From Hamiltosporidium tvaerminnensis (Eukaryota; Microsporidia; Dubosqiidae): a DNA stretch of 64,000 nucleotides. The number at the start of each line of letters is the position of its first letter. Position 1 is the first letter of the stretch. Both the position numbers and the translations under genes were made by a program. The notes below the pieces were generated by a model. It was not told the origin of the DNA and made no database searches. It saw only the letters and a list, made by a program, of their open reading frames with translations. Where the stretch lies: positions 496,001-560,000 of the forward strand of contig CM061248.1 of the NCBI GenBank assembly GCA_022605425.2, in the 5' to 3' direction. Of the stretch, positions 35,161 to 48,000 are shown piece after piece.

Positions 35161-35901
35161 AATTAAAAGTCTTTTTTAAAAGTATCACATCGTTTTAAAA
35201 TAGTGGCAAGTGTTATATTTGTTTTTATGACATTAACGCAGTTCTAGGTTTAACATAAATGACTGCTACCCCAACACTCCATCGGTAACCCCTGCGATCC
35301 CTCGTCCCAAAGCCTTTCATCTACCAGGTATGTAGAACCTAAATAATAGGCGAGGCTGTTGCCCGGAGTTTGTTAATGTCCATTGCTCGAGTGTGATCGA
35401 AGGCCGAAGTCCCCCCGGGCTCCCCAAGACTGTGCAGCATTTCCCACTTACTCTACACTTTCTAAACCCAATAAACTTCTATCTAAGATATGTTTCAGAG
35501 ATTTACATGGGGTCCACTTAGACAGTGCAATGTTATACCAACAGGTATAACCTGCTACTTAGCTCTTCGGGCTTTTAATAGTTTTAATTTTTATATCTCC
35601 CAGGCACAAAGTCTTTTAACCCAAGTGAACAAGGCTAGGTTTTCCATGCTTTTACATGGCAATTACCTACAATTTCAGCTGTGGTCTTTGATTCAGTTAC
35701 ATAAAAAACCACAAATAAATTTGTAGCAACAGTTTCACCATTTCGATAACCTCTATTCCTCATAACAACTCCCATGGAACAACCGAAGATGTTGTGTGGT
35801 TGTATTCCCACCAAAAATCCAATCAATGATCTTCACACCAGTTTCACACACTCATTGCCAAGCAGAAAGTTTTTTATGTGGTTATCCTCCTCCAATTAAA
35901 A
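35161..35901 (-). mobile_element. 730-bp SINE-like repeat, copy D
   Basis: This full-length minus-strand copy starts about 50 bp after the R2-like stop codon. The possible target duplication AATTAAAA (35161-35168 and 35894-35901) is short and A/T-only, so it is weaker evidence than in copies B and C. The right end has lost a few bases of the CCTCCCTCCAC terminus. Confidence 0.8.
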
Positions 35902-36144
35902 TCGTTGAAGAAATATTATTCTGATTAATTATCTCATCTTGGAAAAAAAATGAATGATTAAAACTGTTCTTTTGCACATATACGGTTTATATCTATTGCA
36001 GTAATATTTTTCTATGTTTTGTTTTAGTCAACTTCTTAATTCTTGTTTTTCTAGTAATTTCTATTCCTTAAAACAAAACGAAAATGGAAACATGTTAAAA
36101 GATAAAGAAAGGGCTTAAAAAATAATCAGAATGAATAAATGAAT

Positions 36145-37730
36145 TATTTTATTTAATAAAATTCTGGGTTAAAATAATTTTACCACTTTTAAATATTTTC
36201 TTCTACCTCTTTAACAACTGCTGTCTCTTCTTCCAAATCCGACTCTTTATTTATGTTATTGGTCGGCTCCTCTAAAGTGGTTCCTCCTTGTGAAATAAGG
36301 GGTGCTTTTTTTTGGTTTAAAATTTTTTGCACCATATTCCTCTCTCTTCTCTTCTTTTAAAAGAGGTGTTAGTTCCTCATGCATCTCTGCTCTCATAATA
36401 ACACCCATTGACGCTCTCTCCCAGCTCTATTCGGCATTTAGTCCTGACTCAAGTCCTCTTCGTCGATCAAAGGAAATAGTTTCGACTGTCTTCTTAAGTA
36501 CTATAGACTGAATGTATGTCTCTACATTCATGGGTATTTCTAGTCTTTTAATATGAGATTTATGGTATTTTGTCACATTCCGTCCCAGGTCATCACATAA
36601 GGGATTATCTCAACACTACACTTATAAATAAGACCCAACTAGATGGCTAGCAGGTCATACTTCCTAAGTTTTTCAGTTTCAACTATTTGAAGTAAATCTG
36701 TGAAGTGATTCATACTTCAATGAGTGTTATATTATTCTTCTTCTTATCTAAGATCAATATGTCGGGTCTGTTTTTCCGAATTTTAACATTAGTTTTTATT
36801 CTGGTGTCTACTCTTATCTCTGCATAATCATTATCAAGAATTTCTTGAACTGAGTGATTCCTTATTCGTTTTGAAGACTTAAACTTATATCTATTTAGAA
36901 GAAGTAGGTGTAGGCATCTAACCACTTCATTATGCCGTCTAGTGTAATCATGGCCTAGCATTTTTTCACATCGAGTTTCTAGATGATCTACAGTCTTACC
37001 AGACTTCCCGCAGTGTTGACTCACACCATCTGCTCCCCATAATACATTTCTATCCTGGATATAGCAGAACACAGCTTCATTTCGTGGCCTAATATTCCCT
37101 CTCTTTAACCATCTTGAAGAGTCACTAACACTCACAAGCTCATTTTTTCTTGCATTGTATAACTTTGAATAGAGTTTTCGTTTTTCTATTTCGTTATATA
37201 GTTTTGCAAGTTGAGCTTCTTCTAAACTTTTCTTAGTGACTTCTTCTACCAACCTGTACTTTACTTTTAAGAAGCCTTTTATTAGGGCAAGATGGGATTT
37301 ATTATTATTCTCCACCTTGAGGATCGCTGCTCGTCTAGTTGATATTTCTTTACTTTTTTCCAGACAATCCAAGAGTTGCAGAAGCATATGTTCACTTCGC
37401 AACTCAACACTATGTAAGCCTCTTCCAAGTTCTGTTCTAGGAAGGTATAGACGCTCTTTACATCCTGGGCGGAGATGTATCTTATTCTTCACCAACACCG
37501 CACGCACTGCATCATCTAACTTAGAGAAGTCAGCAGGTTCAAGTCGAAGCACTCCTATGTGATAGTTGATTAACGATATCGCATGTTGATTGATTGCAGA
37601 AAATAAATTTTTTGCATTTAATCTAGTGTGACAAAGTCTTTTAACTCTTGATATAAGTTTGCTCTGTACTTCTTCAAATGAGATACGTGTTGGGATTCCT
37701 CTGCTATCTCCTATTTTGAATTATTCTAAA
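36145..37730 (-). mobile_element. 5'-truncated R2/NeSL-like retrotransposon (copy b)
   Basis: The minus strand from about 37720 gives RGIPTRISFEEVQSK, NLFSAINQHAISLINYHIGV, then the open frame 37552-36710 with RLYLPRTELGRGLHSVEL (the region after the RT). The finger has a first Cys changed to Ser (SQHCGK) and is followed by RPDILILDKKK and LIEV. A TGA interrupts the frame right after LIEV (36710), where copy a has Gly; a deletion follows. The acidic tail resumes at about 36520-36190. It is nearly identical to copy c. It ends about 65 bp from the RhoGAP stop codon. Confidence 0.85.
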
Positions 37731-37790
37731 AATTAATCAAATATATTTAAAAAATAAAATGAAAACATTAAAAGTGGAAAATTAAAGGAT

Positions 37791-38996
37791 TTATTGATTT
37801 TTAGCTACCGAAAGTGCTTCTTCATACAAAAAACAAGGGATTTCTGTTAAATTTGACTCAAAAATTCTTTTTACAATCTCAATTTGCAAATTTATGGATT
37901 GCAAATCATAACATTCAATATTTGGAAAAATAGTGGGAGTAAAAATTTTATATAGATTATCTGACCCCATTTTATTATCTTTTGAATACTGATTAACTTT
38001 TCGAAAGATTTTCTGTAAATAGATAAGCATCTTTCTATTTTCATTTGTAATCGAAAATATTATTAAAGGCACAATATATTCTATTATTGAAGGATCCGTC
38101 TGGTTTTTTATTATTTTTATCACCCTTTCTGCAACCTGAACTGAAATTATCCCATTCATTATCTCCCGAATATATGCTTTTAAAATTGAAGCGTTGTCAT
38201 GAACAGATAACTCAGTATAATCATATCTCTTTCCTGCAGCTAAAACACCCGGCATAAATTTATAATAGGTATATTTACCGGAAATTCTAAACAATCCCTC
38301 TTTTTTGATTCCTTCATCCATAATATGATCACCAACGGTATAAACAAAGTTATTTTCTTTTTTTATATGATAAGAATCTTTCTTAAACGAAGATCTGAAT
38401 ATACTAGAAATTTTTTCTAAAATATTATCTTTAAAGCTGGATCTATATTTACGAAGCTTCTTAAAGCAAAAACAAGCCAATTTGATTTTTTCTTTGTCAC
38501 TAAGTAAATCATATTTTATAGTATCTTTAGCTTTTGTTTCTTTGTTTTCTAATTTATTAAAAGGAATTTCTTGTTTTTTCTCTCGAGATGGTATATTTAC
38601 CAGCTTTGATTTAAAATAAATTTCATTTTTTTTGTATATCATTATAGTAAATTTATATTCCATAATATATTTTAACATCGGGAATCTCTTATCTTCATGA
38701 TTCCAAATGTTGATTTCATGTACTTTAAACGCTACATTTTCAAGAAAGGATAAATTTGCTTTTTCTAAATCTTCTTTAGATTTTATACTCTCTTCTTCTT
38801 TCTCCTTCAATTTTGAATTTTTAATGATTCTAAATATACTTTTATGTATATTTCCCATATCATTACTATCTTGCTTGCATTCTTCGATTTTATTTAAGAT
38901 TCCAATCAGTTCATTCGATTCAAGTCCCTGATTTTTTGTTACTTCTGAAATATTAATTTTTTTAATATTTCCGCTGTTCTTTATTTTGCCAATCAT
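37791..38996 (-). CDS. RhoGAP-domain protein
   Basis: This 401-residue protein has a Rho GTPase-activating domain in the C-terminal half (about 215-395). GLFRISG at residues 234-240 contains the presumed arginine finger Arg237. VHDNASILKAYIREI (265-279) is the conserved helix with Lys and Arg. YLQKIFRKVNQYSKDNKMGSD and the following LYKIFTPTIFP match the NKM-x-xxNLxxxFxPxL step. RhoGAPs speed GTP hydrolysis by Rho/Cdc42-type proteins in actin and polarity control; that role is inferred here. The N-terminal half is Lys/Glu-rich, probably coiled or disordered, with no recognised domain. No CCC motif is seen near the ATG. R2-like copies lie on both sides (about 65 bp and 1.5 kb away). Confidence 0.85.
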   Translation of the reverse strand: MIGKIKNSGNIKKINISEVTKNQGLESNELIGILNKIEECKQDSNDMGNIHKSIFRIIKNSKLKEKEEESIKSKEDLEKANLSFLENVAFKVHEINIWNHEDKRFPMLKYIMEYKFTIMIYKKNEIYFKSKLVNIPSREKKQEIPFNKLENKETKAKDTIKYDLLSDKEKIKLACFCFKKLRKYRSSFKDNILEKISSIFRSSFKKDSYHIKKENNFVYTVGDHIMDEGIKKEGLFRISGKYTYYKFMPGVLAAGKRYDYTELSVHDNASILKAYIREIMNGIISVQVAERVIKIIKNQTDPSIIEYIVPLIIFSITNENRKMLIYLQKIFRKVNQYSKDNKMGSDNLYKIFTPTIFPNIECYDLQSINLQIEIVKRIFESNLTEIPCFLYEEALSVAKNQ

Positions 38997-38999
38997 TTG

Positions 39000-40460
39000 T
39001 TTATTATTGTTTTTTTTATTATATAGACTTGAAATCGAGTGTTTGTTTATAAATCTGCATTGATTTTCTTTATCTTAAACAAAGTGTATCAAAATGAAAA
39101 AAAGGTTATTAATATATCTTTTAATCTTATTTTAATTTCCTTAATGATATTACATCAAATATTTAATTAAATTTTAATAAAATTCATCTACCATTTATTA
39201 TCATATCTTATATTGCTAACTTTAGATAAAATACTAAACAATTGACTATTTTAAATCATCAATTTAAGATGCGGTTTCGTTTTATAAGAAAAGAGATTTA
39301 TTTAAGCTAAATTATTTTTAAATCTTTTATTCTTTTATCTATTATTTTTTTAAATTAAAAAGTGTATTCGAGCAGTGTGATTGAAATAGCTGAAATTATA
39401 TATCTTCTCGAATTAGACGGAATTTAATAAAAATCATAACTTAATAGTACTTTATATCTGATAGAAGAGAATTAAAAAAGGAATTTTACATTTTATTTTA
39501 GTATGTAGATATTTTTTTACCCTTTTCAGCTAGCAGACACGTTTATTTAAGTCCTAAATTTTATTTGAATTTATATATTTTAAAAATTTTTAGCTAACAA
39601 ATGAGATTATAAGTCCGAATTTTGTAATTAAATTTTAAATATTTTATCAAAAAATAAATTTCTTCGGAGTTCTCAGTATAACTTATCTGTTATATTAAGT
39701 TCCATTCATAGTATAATTTATAAAACTAAAATTTCGTTTTAATCTGCTATATTTATACTCCAATACGTGCCAAAATCTTTGATAGATTAAAAACACATGT
39801 AAATGCCATCGTTTGATGTCTATCAGGCAACAAAGAAATACATAGTAAATTAATAGCATAATATATTGTAAAATACTAATAATCCACTGTATGTTTGCAA
39901 CAGAATTTTTTGGGTAACACACTGGGAATAAAACATAATTAGATGCTAAGAATAATATTATATCGGAAATATATTTCTTAATGGCATTCTATACACTTAA
40001 AGTATTATTTTAATTTAATATAAATAAAATTATGAATTTTTTGTTTAAGATTTATTCACAAATAGTTCAAACTAGTAATAAAATTCAAGATGGAACCCGT
40101 TATCATATTTATTTAAAAAATCTTCTTAATACAAAAACTTAATTCTATTGTTTTGATCTTTAAGTTACTTGGTTAGTATTTAGAACTTTTAAATAAAAAT
40201 TAGGAACCCAAAGTATACGAATTAGATGCTAAAGTAATCATACAGGCATCATTTTATTAGATAAGATTTAAATTAAATATTCGAATAAAATTAAGATTGG
40301 ATTTATAAGAAATTTATTAGAATGAATTAAATTAATGTGAAATTATATTAGAATGAATATAAGATTTTAATTTTTAGGGAAATAAAATTATATAAAAATA
40401 CATTTAAAGCAGAAGGTGTAGTATAATAAACTGTTTTACTTATCTAATAGTATATAGCTA
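39000..40460. other. AT-rich intergenic
   Basis: This is about 1.5 kb of A/T-rich DNA upstream of the RhoGAP gene. No gene or repeat was recognised. Confidence 0.35.
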
Positions 40461-40464
40461 AGTA

Positions 40465-41960
40465 TAATTTTTTGGTTAAATAAAATTCCGAGTTAAAATA
40501 TTTTTACCACTTTTAAATATTTTCTTCTACCTCTTTAACAACTGCTGTCTCTTCTTCCAAATCCGACTCTTTATTTATGTTATTGGTCGGCTCCTCTAAA
40601 GTGGTTCCTCCTTGTGAAATAAGGGGTGCTTTATATTTTGGTTTAAAATTTTTTGCACCATATTCCTCTCTCTTCTCTTCTTTTAAAAGAGGTGTTAGTT
40701 CCTCATGCATCTCTGCTCTCATAATAACACCCATTGACGCTCTCTCCCAGCTCTCTTCGGCATTTAGTCCTGACTCAAGTCCTCTTCGTCGATCAAAGGA
40801 AATTGTTTCGACAGTCTTCTTAAGTACTATAGACTGAATGTATGTCTCTACATTCATGGGTATTTCTAGTCTTTTAATATGAGATTTATGGTATTTTGTC
40901 ACATTCCGTCCCAGGTCATCACATAAGGGATTATCTCAACACTACACTTATAAATAAGACCCAACTAGATGGCTAGCAGGTCATACTTCCTAAGTTTTTC
41001 AGTTTCAACTATTTGAAGTAAATCTGTGAAGTGATTCATACTTCAATGAGTGTTATATTATTCTTCTTCTTATCTAAGATCAATATGTCGGGTCTGTTTT
41101 TCCGAATTTTAACATAAGTTTTTATTCTGGTGTCTACTCTTATCTCTGCATACTCATTATCAAGAATTTCTTGAACTGAGTGACTCCTTATTCGTTTTGA
41201 AGACTTAAACTTATATCTATTTAGAAGAAGTAGGTGTAGGCATCTAACCACTTCATTATGCCGTCTGGTGTAGTCATGGTCTAGCATTTTTTCACATCTC
41301 GTTTCTAGATGATCTACAGTCTTACCAGACTTCCCGCAATGTTGATACACACCATCTGCTCCCGGAATACATTTCTATCCTGGATATAGCAGAACACAGC
41401 TTCATTTCGTGGCCTAATATTCCCTTTCTTTAGCCATCCTGAAGAGTCACTAACACTCACAAGCTCATTTTTCCTTGCACTATATAACTTTGAATGAAGT
41501 TTTCGTTTTTCTATTTCGTTATATAGTTTTGCAAGTTGAGCTTCTTCTAAACTTTTCTTAGTGACTTCTTCTATCAACCTGTACTTTACTTTTAAGAAGC
41601 CATTTATTAGTGCAAGATGGGTTTTATTATTATTCTCCACCTTGGTGATTGCTGCTCGTCTAGTTGATATTTCTTTACTTTTTTCCAGACAATCCAAGAG
41701 TTGCAGAAGCATATGTTCACCCCGCAACTCAACACTATGTAAGCCTCTTCCAAGTTCTGTTCTAGGAAGGTATAAACGCTCTTTACATCCAGGGCGAAGA
41801 TGTATCTTATTCTTCACCAACACAGCACGCACTGCCTCATCTAACTTAGAGAAGTCAGCCGGTGTAAGTCGAAGTACTCCTATATGATAGTTGATTAACG
41901 ATATCGCATGTCGATTGATTGATTGCAGAAACCAAATTTTTTGCATTTAATCTAGTGTGA
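40465..41960 (-). mobile_element. 5'-truncated R2/NeSL-like retrotransposon (copy c)
   Basis: This is a close twin of copy b. The minus strand runs through the NxHAISLINYHIGVLRL segment, RLYLPRTELGRGLHSVEL, a frameshift near 41350 just before the finger, then HCGKSGKTVDHLETRC and RPDILILDKKK ... LIEV. The same TGA as in copy b follows (41036), then the acidic C-terminal tail (40902-40513). Similarity to copy b stops abruptly at about 41958 (after GCATTTAATCTAGTGTGA on the plus strand), marking its 5' truncation. It lies about 115 bp beyond the 3' end of the APC1-like gene. Confidence 0.85.
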
Positions 41961-42075
41961 GAACTGTAAATATAAAATAAATAGAAAGACATATAAAAAA
42001 ACATATAAAAAAACATATATATAATAAAACACTATATCCCTACAACTATATCCCTACAACTATACCCCTATACAC

Positions 42076-45000
42076 TCACAGTGTATAACACATTAACTCT
42101 TTTAATATCTCTATTTCCATAGAATAATACTTCTGTCCATTTTCTTCATAATAATTACTTAAAATATCTAAAACAATTTTCTTTTTATAACTCTCTAATC
42201 TTAAAAAGTCTTTTAAAAACCCTTTACTACTTTCTACTAAAACACTCTTAAGTAAATAAAACCCATTCTTAACAACCAGGAGTTGTTTATAATCAAAGGT
42301 ATTAACAGTAGTATGTTTGTTAGGAATGGTATTGTTGTTAGTATTAGATTTGTTAGTATTATCCTTATTATCCCTACTAATACTACCCTTACTAATACTA
42401 TACCCACTCTTACTACACTCACATATCTCTACCTTACTACCACTACTATACCTATCAATACCCTTTATATTCCTAAATACACTTCTATTCTCATACATTT
42501 CTATTTCCTCTTCTCCTTTCATATTCTCATTAAAATTAAACTCTTCTTCTTCTAAATCACATAAACTTTCATTTAAATAATCTTCTATAAAATTATCATT
42601 GTTATTATTTAAACCATCAATATCACTAAAATTAATATTAAAGGTATTAAAATGTAAAAGGTAAGGGTCAGTAGTAAGGTTGTTATCTTGTATGTTGTTA
42701 GTATTGGTATTAGTATTTATATTAGTATTAGTGTTAGTATTAGCATTAGTATTTATATTAGTATTAGTATTAGTATTAGTATTAGTATGGTTGTTGTTAA
42801 TCGTATTATTTATTTCTTTATCCCTAGTACTAATATTATAATCCTTATTACTATCTTTATCCCTACTACTAATATAACCTTTATCCTTATTACTATCTTT
42901 ATCCTTATTACTATAATCTTTACTTACTAATATAACCCTTATCCCTATTACTACTACTATAATCCTTAGTATATTCCTTATCCCTACCACACTCCCTACC
43001 ACTCATATAATACCTCTGCTCAAAACACATAACAATAAAATACCTATACATCTGAAAATACTCCTGTTCACACACACTAACAGGAAATAAAACATAAAAA
43101 CTACAAACAACACAAAACACTCCAAAACAACTAAACCTCATCCTATACATACCCATACCACAACACAATATACCTAATAACATCTTATATTTAACTATAT
43201 CTCCATACCTTAACCCATACTGTACTTCATATCCACATCCATTCTCATAAATATTAAAATCTGATATTTCATTTAAATATTTACTTCTTTCTAATTTCTT
43301 TAATATTCTTCTTAATATTCTTAATACTTCTAAATCTAAAGTACCATTAAGTATTATTACTAATGATAATAAAGAAGAATCTAATAATATTTTATAAATG
43401 TTATTCTTCTTAACTCTTTCCTCAGCAAACAGACAAATAGCAATGAGTCTATTCTTAATATTAGTAGTATAAGTAGTATTGTTAGTATTTTGATGGTTGT
43501 TGTTAGTATAATTAGTATTATTGTTAGTATAAGTAGTATTGTTGTTAGTAGTATTGTTAGTAGTATTGTTAGTAGTATTGTTAGTATCCTTATTATTACC
43601 CTTATTACTACAATCCTTATTATTACTATAATATCTACTATCCCTACCCACATCACTATCACTACCCCCACCACCCCCACTACCAATCTTACTCCATACC
43701 TTTATCCCTATATATAATAATAACCCACTTATCCTATACATCTCTACATCACTACAACTAAACATATAAATACTTTCAACTTCTCTTAAAATATCCTCTT
43801 CTTCTTCATTAAAACATATTCCTTTACAAAAAAAAGAAGAATAAAATATTTCTTGTAATTTACTATTATCACTTCTTTTAAGATAATTTATTATTTTCTT
43901 TTTATTACTTTTAAAGAATATTAAACCATTTACCAGTAATTCACATAGAGAGTCTTTTAAAGGAATAAATGATATATTATTTTTAAGAGTAAAGTAATTA
44001 AAGAAGGTAGGGGTGTTGGAGGTGGGGGTGTGGGAGGTGGGGGTGTTGTTGTTAGTATTAGTGGTGTTAGTATAAGTATTGTTAGTATAAGTGGTGTTAG
44101 TATAAGTATTGTTAGTATAAGTATAAGTATTAGTGTTATTATTACTATTATCTAAATCCTTAATATTACTATTACTAATATCCCTATTATTACTATTATC
44201 TAAATCCCTATTATTACTATTATCTAAATCCCTATTATTACTATCCTTACTATTACTAATATTATCTAAATCCCTATTATTACTATTACTAATATCCCTA
44301 TTATTACTATTATCTAAATCCTTATTACTAATATTATCTAAATCACCATCACCCCCTTCCACATCACCACCACCACCCCCCTCCAAATCCTCCCGCATAA
44401 ACACTAATGACATTGCTAACCCTATTCCTACCCTATAATACTCATCATACCATATCTTATTACCTTTATTATACATATCACTATAATAACACCCATATCT
44501 ATTACATTCTTTAATAAGAATATTAAAAATACTTTTATTATAACTTTTATAAAATAAAAAACTTAAACCAATACAACAAGCATATTTTAAAGAATATGAA
44601 GGTTTAGAAAAAATAATATTTTTTAAATATTTAGTAAGTAAAGGGTCACATGTACTTCTCTTACTTATACAAATACTTATTATTGAAGTAATTGTAAGTA
44701 ATTGATATGTTGTAGTATCTATGTTATATATAAATGTGTGATTTATTGTATCTAGTTTACCTTGTAGACCTAATCCATATAACATACCTGATATTTCCAA
44801 CTCATTTATTTCATTGATGTGTGGTGGGGGTGTTATTGATGTAGGGTTAGATGTTGTTATTGGTGATAGTGTAGGATTAGTAGGATTAGATATACTATTA
44901 TCTATGGTGTTATCTATACTATTGTCTAATATATTAGATGATATACTATTGTCTATGCTATTATCTATGCTAGATGTGTTGCTTTCTAGTTCGTTATATG

Positions 45001-48000
45001 AATTAATAGTAGCATTGTTAGACTCTCTATCTGTATCCATATCTATGTCATTGCCTGGTTCGTTATATGAATCTAAGGTGTTTATTTCATTAAAATTATA
45101 TTCAGTAACAGTAATATTAGATGTGTTAGTAGTGTTGTTAGTATGGTTGTTAGTATGGATGTTAGTAGGATTGTTAGTATTGTTGTTAGTATGGTTGTTA
45201 GTATTGTTGTTAGTATGGTTGTTAGTATGGATGTTAGTAGGATTGTAAGTAGGGGTGTTAGTATGGATGTTAGTAGGATTGTTAGAGGTGTTGTTAGTAT
45301 GGTTGTTAAAGGTGTTGTTAGTAGGATTGTTAAAGGTGTTGTTAGTAGTAGTAATAGTAGTAGTAATAGTAGTAGTAATAGTAGGGTTATTACTATATAA
45401 CCTATTACTAATATCCCTATTACTATATAACCTATTACTACTATTAATATCCCTAGTATCCCTTTCCCTATTACTAGTGTTAATACCCCCTGTTATATTA
45501 GGTAGAGAATCAATTCTTAAATCTGTTATTCTTACACCTGTAATATCTCTAACAGTACTTTCTCTTATATTACTTATGTTAGTATAAGTAGTGTTAGTAT
45601 TGTTAGTGTTAGTATTGTTAGTATTAGTAGTATTGTTAGTGTTGTTAGTGTTAGTACTTGTGTTAGTACTTATATTGCTTACATTACTTATACTAACACT
45701 AGCACTTATATTACTATTAACACTTATATTACTGTTAGTACTTATACTACCATTTACATTGATTATATTTCCTGTTGATAAAGGTATGTCTCTTTCAGTT
45801 GTATTTCTTATTTCTCTCCCTGTAACAGTGTTATTTCTTATTTCTCTCCCTGTAACACTAGTTGTATTAATGTGTCTATTAGAGAATATGGGAATATCAG
45901 GTGTGGGTTGGTTTTTAATTTTAAAAAAAGAAAGTTTCTGTTCAATAAACAATTCTGGGTCGAAGTTGGTATCTGTGAGTGGTATTGAAAGAAAATAACA
46001 ACAAGAATGATGAAAATCTGACCATGAGTATTTACTTTTTAAAGGTAAAAATAAATTTTCAATTTTATTTTTTCTTTTAACTTGAAATTCCAATTTGGGA
46101 ATAAAATTTATTTTAGAAAAATTTAAAGAGAAATATATAAATGAAGTACCTATACATGCACTTTGTCTTAAAACAAAAGCTGTTTCTCTTTTTCTTTCAA
46201 AATCTGTATCGCAATGTGGAAAACTTACTAGTAGGTTTGTACTTGCTAGTGTTTCTACTTCTGACCATCTTTCATCTCCCAAATGGTTTTTTATTGCTTT
46301 TTGAAATGAAGAAGCAAATTTTTCTGATTTTGTTATGTAAAACGGATCCTCTGTTTTATAGAGAAATTTAAAAGGAAAAATTTCTTTTCTTATTATTTCA
46401 TAAGTCATTTGAAAAATTGTTTTTTTGTTTGTATTTGTTCTTGTATTTGTGTTTGTATTAGTGTTTGTTCTTGTATTTGTATTTGTTCTTGTTCTTGTAT
46501 TAGTAATAATATTATTATTGTTATTATTACTAATATTATTACTAACCCTTTTACTATTACTAGTATTATTACTATTACTAGTATTACCCTTACTAATACT
46601 AATACCCTTATTATTACTAGTATTATCACTAATACCCTTACTAATATTACCCACACCCTCATTATTACCCTCCTTATTACTATTACTGTTATTTTTAAAA
46701 ATTAAAAAATCTTTTAAAAAGTTTTCTTGGTTATTAAAAATATTTAAATCTATTTCTTTTTTATTTTTTAAAAAATTTTCTTTTCTAAAAAATTTATGTG
46801 TATGATGAGTACGAGAATGAGTAATACGAGACATATTTAAAAATTCCTTTTCTTTTTCTTTAAACTTTATATTTTCATTAATAAAATTATTATTAAAACC
46901 AAAATAATTTTTATATTTAGAATTAATATTTTCACTATTATCCATATTCTTATTATTCTTATTATCTATATTCTTATTATTCTTATTCTTTTTATCCATA
47001 TCCCTATTAACACTATTCTTATTATCACTATTCTTATTATCTATATTCTTATTATCTATATTCTTATTATCTATATTCTTATTATCCTTATTCTTTTTAT
47101 CCATATCCCTATTATCACTATTCTTATTATCCATATTCTTATATATTTCTAAAATATTCTTAGTATCTACATTCTCTTTATTCATACTCATTTCTAAAAT
47201 ATTTTTATTATAAAAAAATATTCTGTGATATTTTAAATCTAAAATATTTTGTCTTTTTATTTTATTAGGAATTATTTTGTTTTTATAAAGAATAAAAGGA
47301 AGTTTTTTATAACAATTTTTTAGTTTTTTCTTATTTCTAATTAATAATAAATAATCTTTTAAATTAAAACTTTTTATAAACCAAATATTTCTTAAAATTT
47401 CTTTTTTTATATTTATAGAATTAAATATTACAAAATTAAATATTTGTATTAATTTTGAAATATTTTTAGTTTTTAAAATTGAGATTAGTAAATTGTTTTC
47501 TATGATTGTATTATTTATGGTTGTATTATTCTTTATGTTATTATCTATGTTCTTCTTTATTGTTGTATTATCTATTTTTGTATTTTTATAATCTCTAATG
47601 GTTGTATTATCTATTTTTGTATTATCCTTTATGTTCTTTTTTACTTCTTTTTTTATACAATTATTCTTCTCTATACAACTAGTCTTAATATTTTTCTCTT
47701 TTCTTATATTTTGTTGGTTAAATATTTCTTTAAATAATAATATTTGTTCTTGTGTGTTTAGGAGGTGTAAAATAGAAAGTATAAATTTACTTTTTATTGG
47801 TTTTAAAACATAATAATTTTGTTTAAAATTGGTTTTTTTAAATGGAAAATTTGTACAAATAATTTGTGTATATAAAATAAGTATTGAATGGTTAATTAAA
47901 AGAAATTCTATTGGATTTTCTGATGTATAAATTTTAAGTATTTTATGGTTAAAAATAGGTGTAGGTATTTGTACTGAAATAATTAAATCTATTTTTTTTC

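Noticed and set aside
44133-46000. Long plus-strand ORFs rich in Leu, Val and Ile opposite the APC1-like gene
   Set aside because: They are reverse reads of the Asn/Thr hexamer tracts and have no independent support.
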